A stretch of 64,000 nt of DNA from contig NZ_KV795257.1 of the NCBI RefSeq assembly GCF_001808955.1, positions 278,962 through 342,961 of the forward strand. Direction: 5' to 3'. Positions 46,369 through 54,808 of this stretch are shown one piece after another (positions within the stretch are counted from its first letter, which is position 1; every line of letters begins with the position of its first letter). The position numbers and the translations under genes were made by a program. This stretch comes from Rothia sp. HMSC078H08 (lineage in GTDB: Bacteria > Actinomycetota > Actinomycetes > Actinomycetales > Micrococcaceae). The notes below the pieces were generated by a model, which was not told the origin of the DNA, did not search any database, and was given only the letters and a program-made list of their open reading frames with translations.

Positions 46369-49194
46369 TTAGCGGTCGGTTTTCTTCGCAGCGCGCTGCC
46401 TGATGCTACGCACTATACCCAGGGCACGCTCACGCAGTCCAGAGGGTGCCTGCTCCGTGGACGGGGCGGCATCCTCCACCGTGCGGTAGTGGCCCTCACG
46501 CAAATCATCAATCAGAGTGCGCTTGGTCGAGGGTTGTTCCGAGGTAGCATCGCCAGGATGCACCAGCTCAGCATCCGCTACCGGGCGGGCATGCTTCTTC
46601 AGCTGAGTCTGTTCGAAAGAACGCAGAACCGTCGGAATCAGAGCCGACTCGACCGTAGCGTTCAGCGCAAAGAGCGCGGCAGCCACCGAGAACTTACGGC
46701 TCGCCTTACCCTGCGCGCGGCGGCGGCGCGCCACATTCGCCAGGGTCAGGGCAATAGCGCTCTGAGCCGTCACATCCGCGCCCAGGACAAGACCCACGCG
46801 GCGGGTCTTCGCACGAATCTGCTCCGGAGTCAGGCGCTTTTTCGAGGCAGGCTTCTTCGAGACAGACCACGCGGAGGGGGATGCCTGCGTTGCCTGAGAC
46901 GGAACATCTTCAGCAGATGCGTTCTCAGACGGTGCATCATCAGATCCCGCGGCATCAGAAGGCGCGTCCTCAGCATGGTTCGCCTCGGACTGCGATGCGG
47001 AAGACTGGCTGGAGTACGGTGCGAGGGCAGCCCTCAAATGGGCAAGAACAGCTTCTTCTTCCTCCGGGGTGAACTTCCTGCCACCCGTAGGCTGCGCGTC
47101 GTCCCTATCGAAATCACGGTCCTGCTCGTAGGGACCCTCGAAGTCATCAAACGGCTCAGAGTCCAGGAAGTCTTCTTCCTCATCAAGAGCGTCTTTCGGG
47201 AAAGACATGTGCGTGTACTCGAAGGGAATATGGCCTTCGCTGATGGCGTCCATCCACTCGGCGAGGGTCACGCGGCGGCCGGTCGCCACCAGTCGGTAGC
47301 TACGCTCCATGGGCGAGGGGAAGTTACCCGGGTAGGGTTCAATCTCCTCGTCATCCTCGAAAGAATCATCCTCTACGGGGGTGCTCTCGGAGAAAGTAGC
47401 CTCGGCGACCGAGTCTTCCAGCGGGAAGGTAACGTCCAGGGCTTCAGAAGTCTGTGCCTCATCAGCCGAATCAGCTGCGTCGGCAGAGTTAGTCTCAGCA
47501 GAGTCAGCCGCAGGCTGCGCGAGCTCCTCATCCTCGTTGCCGAAGACGCGAGCCGTGCTAATCGAAGCCACATCAAAACCGGTGGTCGGAACCAGCGCCA
47601 GCTCGGTGGGAACGTCCAGTAGCTGTAGCACCGACTCCAGCGCCAGGATATTGCTCGTATCGCGCAGGTACGCGTTCAGGCGGCGTCCGGTAATGGAATC
47701 AGCCTCCACACCAAACATCGCCATGACATTAGCGATGCCCTGCTCGATTTCTTCCTCATCGGAACCGAAAATCTTCGAACCCGAAAGCTCCGGGGCGCTA
47801 CCGGGAAGCTCCGACAGCAGATCCTCCAACACGCCGCCAAAACGTGCGACTTCCTCACGGCTGAGGGCACGGTTCAGGCGCTTAGGCACACGCTGCCAGG
47901 TGAACTCCTCCACGATGTTCTCGTAGGGTTCGCCGAACGCCTCCAGGTACCACTCCTCATCCGAGTAGGGGTCGCGGGCGGGCTCTTCATAGACCACCAG
48001 GTGCTGCTGGTTCGAGTTGCCCTCAGCAATCAGGGCGTTGCAGTTCAGCAGGCCCAGCAGCGCCATCAGGTCCACCGGGTCGGCAGAAATGAGAGTCCAC
48101 TCCCCCGCCGGCGCGGCAACAACCTGCCGAGTACCGGCAGGAAGGTACGCCAAAAGAAGCCCGGTAATCATGTCAATGGGCAGGTCGACGAGCATGGCGG
48201 CGTCGCCGTCCACCAGGAACTCCAGCTCACCCTGCCCACCGGGCAGCTCCTCCCACACGGTCGCCTCGCCCTCCAGGGCGGCACCGGTGACCGGCAGCTG
48301 ATCCACCAGCTGCGCCACGTAATCCTCAACGGGGGTACCCACGTGCAGGTGGCCGTCAGCGACCTCCAGCACGTTCATGTAGCCCTCATCATCCACAGCG
48401 CACAGCACGTAGAGCTGTACCTGATGCTCACCCATCTCGTAAGCAATCAGCTCCGGGGAGGCGGCAGTCGCCTCAATGAGGGCGGCAATCAGCTCCTCAT
48501 CGGTGGTGGAACGAGCCATGATGCGGCGGCGCTGAATCTTCTCCTCCAGCTCCATGGTCTGCTCGATGCGCTCATTGCGCTGCTTCTCGGCGGTGCGCTC
48601 CGCATCCTGAGCGCGCAGGTATTCGGGGCTATCCGATTCGCCGGTTCCGGCGGGCGCGGGGGCACCGTCCCACATGCCGGTGAGCTTATCGACGGTCCAC
48701 TCTTCGCTCTCCAGGGCGGCGGCAAGGCGGTCAACCTTCGTGCGGTCGTTCCAGGCGCGCTGCTTATCGGGGTCTTCTGCCTTCACCTCATCGTGCATGC
48801 TGCGGGCTTCACGAATGAGGTTCAGGATAGTTGCGGCAACATCGTCGACCGCGGGGTCGTCGCTCTCGCTGGAGTAGACGAGGTCGCCCGCCAGTTCGGC
48901 GGAGTGCTCCCCGTACTCGAGGGCGATACGCGCCCAGACGGGGGTGTACCCGGGAAGGATGCTCGAATCATTGTCGAAGCCGTCCGCAAAGTCATGTGCG
49001 ATGCCGTCTTCAAGATCGCCCGCGAGGTCTTCCGAGAAGTCGCCTGCAGGCTCCTCTATAGACTCAGCGGCAGATGCACCGGCAGGGTCCTCTACAGCAT
49101 CATCAGCGAAGGCGCGCTGAGACCACGGCGTGACCTGCTCATTCAGCTGATCACCCGCGTTCTCTCGATCCCAATTCTGCTCGTTCTGAGCCAT
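46369..49194 (-). CDS. large acidic protein of unknown function
   Basis: A 941-residue, strongly acidic, probably cytosolic protein with no signal peptide. The N-terminus (1-80) is rich in Asp, Glu and Ala. Residues about 190-225 form a charged helix (EKQRNERIEQTMELEEKIQRRR). A mixed alpha/beta core (about 230-560) includes the repeated hydrophobic pieces LIAALIEATAASPELIAYEMGEH and DMITGLLLAYLPAGTRQVV. A very acidic Ser/Asp-rich segment (about 570-800) follows, then a basic helical segment (KKPASKKRLTPEQIRAKTRRVG). The C-terminal basic helix is LRERALGIVRSIRQRAAKK. No family recognised. ATG at 49194 follows GAAGGGAAGG. Its place between ffh and the NUDIX gene is unusual. Confidence 0.75.
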   Translation of the reverse strand: MAQNEQNWDRENAGDQLNEQVTPWSQRAFADDAVEDPAGASAAESIEEPAGDFSEDLAGDLEDGIAHDFADGFDNDSSILPGYTPVWARIALEYGEHSAELAGDLVYSSESDDPAVDDVAATILNLIREARSMHDEVKAEDPDKQRAWNDRTKVDRLAAALESEEWTVDKLTGMWDGAPAPAGTGESDSPEYLRAQDAERTAEKQRNERIEQTMELEEKIQRRRIMARSTTDEELIAALIEATAASPELIAYEMGEHQVQLYVLCAVDDEGYMNVLEVADGHLHVGTPVEDYVAQLVDQLPVTGAALEGEATVWEELPGGQGELEFLVDGDAAMLVDLPIDMITGLLLAYLPAGTRQVVAAPAGEWTLISADPVDLMALLGLLNCNALIAEGNSNQQHLVVYEEPARDPYSDEEWYLEAFGEPYENIVEEFTWQRVPKRLNRALSREEVARFGGVLEDLLSELPGSAPELSGSKIFGSDEEEIEQGIANVMAMFGVEADSITGRRLNAYLRDTSNILALESVLQLLDVPTELALVPTTGFDVASISTARVFGNEDEELAQPAADSAETNSADAADSADEAQTSEALDVTFPLEDSVAEATFSESTPVEDDSFEDDEEIEPYPGNFPSPMERSYRLVATGRRVTLAEWMDAISEGHIPFEYTHMSFPKDALDEEEDFLDSEPFDDFEGPYEQDRDFDRDDAQPTGGRKFTPEEEEAVLAHLRAALAPYSSQSSASQSEANHAEDAPSDAAGSDDAPSENASAEDVPSQATQASPSAWSVSKKPASKKRLTPEQIRAKTRRVGLVLGADVTAQSAIALTLANVARRRRAQGKASRKFSVAAALFALNATVESALIPTVLRSFEQTQLKKHARPVADAELVHPGDATSEQPSTKRTLIDDLREGHYRTVEDAAPSTEQAPSGLRERALGIVRSIRQRAAKKTDR

Positions 49195-49246
49195 TGATAC
49201 CTTCCCTTCACACACCCATTCATATGCCCAAACCGGGCACCATACC

Positions 49247-49285
49247 GGTACGGGTGCGCCCCGTCACTACGTGCGCACCCGTACC
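49247..49285. terminator. hairpin between ffh and the large acidic gene
   Basis: GGTACGGGTGCGC (49247-49259) and GCGCACCCGTACC (49273-49285) form a perfect 13-bp stem. It lies 28 bases past the ffh stop. No T-run follows. Confidence 0.7.
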
Positions 49286-49312
49286 ACCCCTTACCGGGGC
49301 TCATATTTGCTC

Positions 49313-50893
49313 TTACTGCAGGAACTTCTCGAAGCCCTTCGGCAGGTTCATGCTGGACAGATCCATCTCCTGGTTCTGAGCCTGCTGACCGAATGCAGCA
49401 CCGGCGCGAGCCTGCTGCGCCTTAGCTGCTGCCGCCTCCTGCGCCGCACGCTTCTGCGGGTTGCCGGAGCGAGCCTTCTTCTTCTTGTTGTTGTTCTTCG
49501 CGTTTTTACGAGCGCCACCGGCCGCAGCTGCCATACCGGGCATCTGCATACCACCGGGCATGCCGGGCATCTTGCCCGAAGCGAGCTTCTTCATCATCTT
49601 CTGAGCCTGAGCGAAACGCTCCATCAGCTGGTTCACCTCAGACACGGTCACACCCGCACCCTTAGCGATACGGGCACGGCGAGAACCGTTAATGATGCGC
49701 GGAGCCACACGCTCATGCGGGGTCATGGAGCGAACAATCGCCTCCACGCGGTCAATCTCGCGCTCGTCAAAAGCCTCAAGCTGCTGACGCATCTGAGCCG
49801 CACCGGGCATCATCATGAGCAGCTTCTTCATGGAACCAAGCTTACGGATCTGCTGCATCTGAGCCAGGAAGTCCTCAAAAGTGAAGTCTTCCTGATCGAT
49901 GAACTTCTTCGCCATGCGGTCGGCTTCAGCCTTATCCCACTGAGCTTCAGCCTGCTCGATCAGAGTCAGGATGTCACCCATATCCAGGATGCGGCTTGCC
50001 ATACGGTCCGGGTGGAACTGCTCAAAGTCAGTGACGTTCTCACCGGTGGACGCGAACATAATCGGCTTGCCGGTCACCGAAGCCACCGACAGAGCCGCAC
50101 CACCGCGGGCGTCACCATCAAGCTTAGACAGGACCACACCGGTGAAGTCCACACCCTCGTTGAAGGCGTTAGCGGTGTTCACGGCGTCCTGACCGATCAT
50201 CGCATCGATGACGAACAGAACTTCGTGCGGCTCAATAGCGTCACGAATGTTACGTGCCTGCTGCATGAGCTCAGCGTCAACACCCAGACGACCCGCGGTA
50301 TCGACAATCACCACGTCGTGCAGCTTAGCGCGAGCCTCAGCCACACCGTCACGCGCCACCTGCACGGGATCGCCGGTGGGTACGTCAAACTCGCTGGTCA
50401 CACCGGGGTGCGGCGCGTACACGGGCACGCCCGCACGCTCACCAACAACCTTCAGCTGGGTCACCGCGTTGGGGCGCTGCAGGTCGGATGCAATCAGCAT
50501 CGGGGTGTGGCCCTGGCCCTTCAGCCAGTGAGCCAGCTTGCCCGCCAGGGTGGTCTTACCGGCACCCTGCAGACCCGCCAGCATGATGATGGTCGGGCCG
50601 CTCTTCGCCATGTTGATGCGGCGGGTCGAACCGCCGAGGATGCTCACCAGCTCCTCGTTCACGATCTTGACGATCTGCTGGGAGGGGTTCAGTGCCTCGG
50701 AAACTTCCGCACCGAGAGCGCGTTCCTTCACGTGGGCGGTAAATTCGCGGACCACGGGGACGGCGACGTCAGCGTCGAGCAGGGCGCGGCGGATTTCGCG
50801 GACGGTTGCATCAATGTCTGCCTCGGAGAGGCGGCCCTTGCCGCGCAGGTTCTTAAAAGTTGCCGTCAAGCGGTCGGAGAGAGAATTGAACAC
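49313..50893 (-). CDS. ffh: signal recognition particle GTPase Ffh
   Basis: A 526-residue SRP54 protein delivering nascent membrane and secreted proteins to FtsY. The N-domain (1-85) leads to GTPase motifs GLQGAGKTT (about 108), DTAGRLGVD, SKLDGDARGG and SVTGKPI. The Met-rich M domain (about 300-450: MQQIRKLGSMKKLLMMMPGAAQMRQQ) binds the signal sequence and 4.5S RNA, ending in a low-complexity Gly/Met and Lys tail. No SRP RNA gene is seen nearby. Confidence 0.97.
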   Translation of the reverse strand: MFNSLSDRLTATFKNLRGKGRLSEADIDATVREIRRALLDADVAVPVVREFTAHVKERALGAEVSEALNPSQQIVKIVNEELVSILGGSTRRINMAKSGPTIIMLAGLQGAGKTTLAGKLAHWLKGQGHTPMLIASDLQRPNAVTQLKVVGERAGVPVYAPHPGVTSEFDVPTGDPVQVARDGVAEARAKLHDVVIVDTAGRLGVDAELMQQARNIRDAIEPHEVLFVIDAMIGQDAVNTANAFNEGVDFTGVVLSKLDGDARGGAALSVASVTGKPIMFASTGENVTDFEQFHPDRMASRILDMGDILTLIEQAEAQWDKAEADRMAKKFIDQEDFTFEDFLAQMQQIRKLGSMKKLLMMMPGAAQMRQQLEAFDEREIDRVEAIVRSMTPHERVAPRIINGSRRARIAKGAGVTVSEVNQLMERFAQAQKMMKKLASGKMPGMPGGMQMPGMAAAAGGARKNAKNNNKKKKARSGNPQKRAAQEAAAAKAQQARAGAAFGQQAQNQEMDLSSMNLPKGFEKFLQ

Positions 50894-51239
50894 GAGCCGT
50901 GATCACTTTCTTAACGTTGAGGTGGCCCCCAGCCGCGAAGGCGAACGGGGATGGTTAGTCAGTCTTTAAGGATACAGGATGCGCGCTTTCTCCCCCGCCT
51001 CCACTGTGGATAAGTGGCGCCGGTTCACCCTGAGCTCAGGATTTACACTCAACGTCCCCTCCCGCACCCCTCAGCAAATGTGTGGCAGGTACCAGACTTA
51101 CCCCCTCATAGAGGCGCGACAGAAACCCTCAGTAGATGTTCCGCGCCCCGCCTCAGCCTGCTCAACACGTCAGATAGATTAGATTTTCTAGACAGCCTGG
51201 GTTAGAATTCTAAAGGTGTTACGCACGAATGCGTGATAC

Positions 51240-51322
51240 GCCCGAGTGGCGGAATTGGCAGACGCGCCTGACTCAAAATCAGGTTCTTCGGAGTGTGGGT
51301 TCGAGTCCCACCTCGGGCACCA
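51240..51322 (+). tRNA. tRNA-Leu (anticodon CAA)
   Basis: The acceptor GCCCGAG/CTCGGGC pairs fully. The anticodon loop CTCAAAA gives CAA. A long variable arm (TTCTTCGGAGTG) and the T-loop TTCGAGT fit tRNA-Leu. The 3' CCA is encoded, unlike the other two tRNAs here. Confidence 0.96.
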
Positions 51323-51326
51323 ACGC

Positions 51327-51365
51327 AAAAGCGGCGGGAAAGTTTGAAGCTTTCCCGCCGCTTTT
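51327..51365 (+). terminator. tRNA-Leu terminator
   Basis: AAAAGCGGCGGGAAAG (51327-51342) pairs perfectly with its complement at 51350-51365, ending in TTTT. Confidence 0.93.
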
Positions 51366-51424
51366 CTGTATCCGCTCCTGTACCCCACCCGCACATCGGA
51401 TGCGGCAACAATAAAGGCACAAGA

Positions 51425-51464
51425 AACCGCCGCCCGGCCGTGAATTCACGACCGGGCGGCGGTT
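51425..51464 (-). terminator. pyk terminator
   Basis: AACCGCCGCCCGG (51425-51437) pairs with CCGGGCGGCGGTT (51452-51464), with the inner palindrome CGTGAATTCACG. On the minus strand TTTCTTG follows. Confidence 0.88.
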
Positions 51465-51530
51465 CTATATACCGAGCGTACAGACTGAGGATTACCCTCA
51501 GCTACGCATCGAAAAAGATTGGTGAGCGGC

Positions 51531-52994
51531 TTAGCGCTTGACCTCGTTCTCCTCGTAAGGACGCAGAGCCTCGCGCTCGCCCTCAGCACCGTAGACGCGG
51601 TGTACCTGAACCATGTTGGTGGTACCTGCGCGGCCTGCGGGAGCACCGGCAGCAACGACGACCAGGTCGCCAGCTTCTGCCAGACCGTTCTTCAGCAGGT
51701 ACTCGTCCACGAAGTGGAACAGACCTTCCTGATCGGTGATCATCTCAACCTGCTCAGCCTCAACGCCCCACAACATGGACAGGAAGGAGCGAACCTTCGA
51801 GCTGGTGGTGAACGCGACAATCGGGGTCTCGGGACGCAGACGTGCCAGACGACGTGCGGAGTCACCGGACTGGGTGAAAGTAACGATGAGCTTTGCATCC
51901 AGCTGGTCAGCGATGTTCACAGCTGCGCGGGTGATTGCGCCACCGCGGGTGCGGGGCTTGCGGTCCAGCTCGGGCACGCGGTACAGGCCGCCCTTTTCGG
52001 TATCCTGAACGATTGCAGCCATAGCCTGCAGGGTCAGGATCGGGTACTTACCGACCGAGGTCTCACCGGAGAGCATCACAGCGTCTGCGCCGTCGAGGAT
52101 TGCGTTAGCGCAGTCAGAAACCTCTGCACGGGTGGGGACGGGGTTGTCGGTCATGGACTCGAGCACCTGGGTTGCCACGATGACAGGCTTTGCCCAGCGG
52201 CGTGCCATGTCGATTGCCTTCTTCTGGACGAGGGGAACCTCGGAGAAGGGCAGCTCAACACCGAGGTCACCACGAGCGACCATGATGCCGTCGAACTTGT
52301 CGATGATGTCCTGCAGGTTCTCAACTGCCTGGGGCTTCTCGATCTTGGCGATGACGGGTACGCGGATACCCTCTTCGTCCATGATCTTGTGGACGGGGTC
52401 AACGTCTGCGCCGGTACGGACGAAGGAGAGTGCAATGATGTCTGCACCCATCTTCAGTGCGAAGCGCAGATCGTTTGCGTCCTTCTCGGTCAGCGCGGGC
52501 AGGGAGACTGCTGCGCCGGGCAGGTTGATGCCCTTGTTGTTGGAGATCGGGCCACCGACGACCACGCGGGTGCGAACGCGGGTGGGAGTTACCTCAATAG
52601 CTTCGAGGCGAATCTTGCCGTCGTCGAGCAGGAGCTTGTCGCCGAGCTTTACGTCGCCGGGCAGACCCTTGTAGGTGGTGCCACAGATTTCTGCGGTACC
52701 TTCAACGTCTTCGGAGGTGATGGTGAAGTCTGCGCCGGGCTCAAGGTATTCCTTGCCGTTTGCGAAACGCTCGAGGCGAATCTTGGGGCCCTGCAGGTCG
52801 GCGAGGATAGCAACGTCCTTACCGAGCTTTGCAGACTGGTCACGGATGGTGTCGTAGCGTGCCTGGTGCTCGGCGTGGTCACCGTGGCTCATGTTCAGAC
52901 GGGCGACGTTCAGGCCAGCCTTGATTGCCTCGGAGATCTTCTCGGGGGACTCGATTGCCGGACCGATGGTTGCAACGATTTTTGCGCGCCTCAT
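51531..52994 (-). CDS. pyk: pyruvate kinase
   Basis: A 487-residue glycolytic enzyme converting phosphoenolpyruvate and ADP to pyruvate and ATP. It starts MRRAKIVATIGPAIESPEKI and shows GLNVARLNMSHG, the barrel motif IAKIEKPQAVENL (catalytic Lys), MVARGDLGVELPF and MLSGETSVGKYP. The C-terminal regulatory domain is complete. ATG at 52994 is preferred; an in-frame ATG at 53021 adds nine residues. AAGGTTAGG precedes 52994. Confidence 0.96.
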   Translation of the reverse strand: MRRAKIVATIGPAIESPEKISEAIKAGLNVARLNMSHGDHAEHQARYDTIRDQSAKLGKDVAILADLQGPKIRLERFANGKEYLEPGADFTITSEDVEGTAEICGTTYKGLPGDVKLGDKLLLDDGKIRLEAIEVTPTRVRTRVVVGGPISNNKGINLPGAAVSLPALTEKDANDLRFALKMGADIIALSFVRTGADVDPVHKIMDEEGIRVPVIAKIEKPQAVENLQDIIDKFDGIMVARGDLGVELPFSEVPLVQKKAIDMARRWAKPVIVATQVLESMTDNPVPTRAEVSDCANAILDGADAVMLSGETSVGKYPILTLQAMAAIVQDTEKGGLYRVPELDRKPRTRGGAITRAAVNIADQLDAKLIVTFTQSGDSARRLARLRPETPIVAFTTSSKVRSFLSMLWGVEAEQVEMITDQEGLFHFVDEYLLKNGLAEAGDLVVVAAGAPAGRAGTTNMVQVHRVYGAEGEREALRPYEENEVKR

Positions 52995-53134
52995 GTACCT
53001 AACCTTTGTGTGTTGTTTCATGTGGCCCCTGAGGGCTCACACTGATTTTCCGGGGAAGACTAATGTCAAATTCCCAATTATTCCCACGTGTTCTAACAGG
53101 TAACCACATGCCGGATGCGTGGGACTCTTTCTCA

Positions 53135-53140
53135 ATTATA
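53135..53140 (-). promoter_or_regulatory. consensus -10 upstream of pyk
   Basis: On the minus strand 53140-53135 reads TATAAT, the exact -10 consensus. No good -35 is seen. The leader to 52994 would be about 135 bases. Two TTCGAG direct repeats ten bases apart (53348-53363) lie further upstream. Confidence 0.5.
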
Positions 53141-53436
53141 GGGGTTTTGCGCCCTCTTGGGTATGCTTCTCCCAACTCTTTCCACCGAAGAAATTGTGTT
53201 TCACGTCGCATTTTGAACGCCACCCCTCTTCCATCGAACACGCCACAGAAAGTCGATTTTCACCCCCACCACCCCCGCCTCGCCCGGAAAGTAAATTAGG
53301 GTGCTTTTTACCCATATCTAGCCAGTACTGCGCAATATTTAGTCTCGTTCGAGAACATTCGAGCATATTTCAAAAACATAGAGACACTCAGAGTGGGCTA
53401 TGAGAAGATAGATGGGGCATCCAAAAGCTGGGCGAT

Positions 53437-53465
53437 TTCACATTTTCGCGCGCCTAGCCTATATT
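53437..53465 (+). promoter_or_regulatory. promoter of the flavodoxin-like gene
   Basis: TTCACA (53437-53442), a 17-base spacer and TATATT (53460-53465) make a good sigma-70 promoter. The start near 53472 gives a 45-base leader carrying GGAAGG before the ATG. Confidence 0.75.
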
Positions 53466-53516
53466 GGAACCCATAATTAGTATTTGAAATGCGAAATATA
53501 TCTGGAAGGTTCACAG

Positions 53517-54089
53517 ATGACTACTCGCGTGCTGATTATCTTCGGCTCCACCTACGGCTACACCGAACAGTACGCCACCTGGCTGGCAGAAGATCTGCGT
53601 GCACTCCCGCAGGCCCCCGAGGTTGAGACTGTCCCCGCCTCCAAGGTCACCCCCGAGCAGGCTGAGGCATTCGACGCTTTCGTCATTGCCGGCAGCGACT
53701 ACGGTGGATTCCTCAACGGCGCACCGGCACTTCGCAAGAAGATTCTGCCGATTATTGCGCCCAAGAAGAACCGCACCGCATTCTTCACCGTCTCCTTCAC
53801 CGGTGAATACTCCAAGAAGCTGCTGGACAAGGCCGTCGCCAAGAGCTACACCCCCGAACTGACCGAAGGTCGCCCCGTCTACCACCTGCGTGGCGGCATC
53901 GACTTCGACAAGATTTCGCTGGCTCACAAGACCGCCCTGAAGGGCCCGGTGCGCGCATGGCTCATGGCGAACCCGCACCCGAACGAGGGCATTCAGCAGA
54001 TGCTCGAATGCTACAAGACTGGCAAGGCTGAGTACATCGATCGCGAGACCCTCAAGCCGCTGATTGAGGACATCGCAAAGTTCCTCTAA
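53517..54089 (+). CDS. flavodoxin-domain protein
   Basis: A 190-residue flavodoxin-fold protein. The FMN phosphate loop is GSTYGYTEQYA (about 8-18). The YGGFLNGAPALRK segment and SFTGEYSKK resemble HemG-type/menaquinone-dependent protoporphyrinogen oxidases and the related flavodoxin_5 group. The YHLRGGIDFDKISL segment also fits that group. A redox role with FMN is likely; HemG activity is not certain. ATG at 53517 follows GGAAGG. Confidence 0.82.
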   Translation: MTTRVLIIFGSTYGYTEQYATWLAEDLRALPQAPEVETVPASKVTPEQAEAFDAFVIAGSDYGGFLNGAPALRKKILPIIAPKKNRTAFFTVSFTGEYSKKLLDKAVAKSYTPELTEGRPVYHLRGGIDFDKISLAHKTALKGPVRAWLMANPHPNEGIQQMLECYKTGKAEYIDRETLKPLIEDIAKFL

Positions 54090-54115
54090 GCCTTTCGGGA
54101 AACACAAGCTTTCGC

Positions 54116-54174
54116 CTCTTCCCACCCGTCTCTTTCAGCCGGACACCAGAACCTGAAAGAGCGGGCGGGAAGAG
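54116..54174 (+). terminator. long hairpin terminator
   Basis: Arms 54116-54138 and 54153-54174 form a stem of about 22 bp with one irregularity, ending the flavodoxin-like gene. Confidence 0.8.
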
Positions 54175-54340
54175 CCGAGAAAAACGTGCCAACAGGCACC
54201 ATATACGTGGTCGATGACTCTTCATCTCTCCTGCATCGACCATGAAACTCCGGGTGCCGGTGCGAGGCCGCGCCAAATACAGTACCCGGAACATGAGGGG
54301 TGGGTCTTTGTGTGTGCGGCCCACCCCTTTCCTTATGCCC
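54175..54340 (+). other. hairpin-rich segment, possible small RNA
   Basis: Between two terminators lie GTGCC-AACA-GGCAC (54186-54199) and GTCGATG/CATCGAC (near 54210 and 54234). A second terminator-like stem, AGGGGTGGG/CCCACCCCT (54296-54304 with 54320-54328), is followed by TTTCCTT. There is no protein gene here, yet there is a terminator, so a short transcript is possible. The remaining 54341-54808 has no gene I can support. Confidence 0.35.
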
Positions 54341-54808
54341 AAAAGCCGACTCAAAAGTCGCAAGAGGCACCGCCCGGCGCATCAGCACCCGACTGCATCC
54401 CGGCAACGTAGCTCTAGATGCTGCAGCCTACCCTGGACAACGAACCGACGCAGCAACACCCCAATACAGCGGTCCACAGAGTGAAATTCGCAATGCCCCG
54501 GCGTGTCACCCACCTAAAATTTTTCGCAAAAAACTGAGCCAATAAATGCACCGACAAGCCACAAAGTAAAACAGACACCCCAAAGATTCCAGGTTACTGT
54601 GCACTCTGCGAAAGATATACCGCCAGAATGACACCCCAAATCATTGCGCACATCGGTGCAGGTACCGTACGCTGTTAGCTGTGTCAGCCGCTTGACATAC
54701 CCGGCAACCGACACACATCACTTCAACTACCCCACATATTCACTCGTGCCAGAAGCCCCCGCACAGGGCCACATCGGCACATCCACCTCTCAAACACAGG
54801 CAAAATCT

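Noticed and set aside
53348..53363. LexA (SOS) box
   Set aside because: The TTCGAG copies are direct repeats, not the inverted TCGAAC-N4-GTTCGA of actinobacterial LexA sites.
54341..54808. c-di-AMP riboswitch upstream of the lysozyme gene
   Set aside because: Such riboswitches often precede wall hydrolases in actinobacteria, but I could not find the conserved core bases here.
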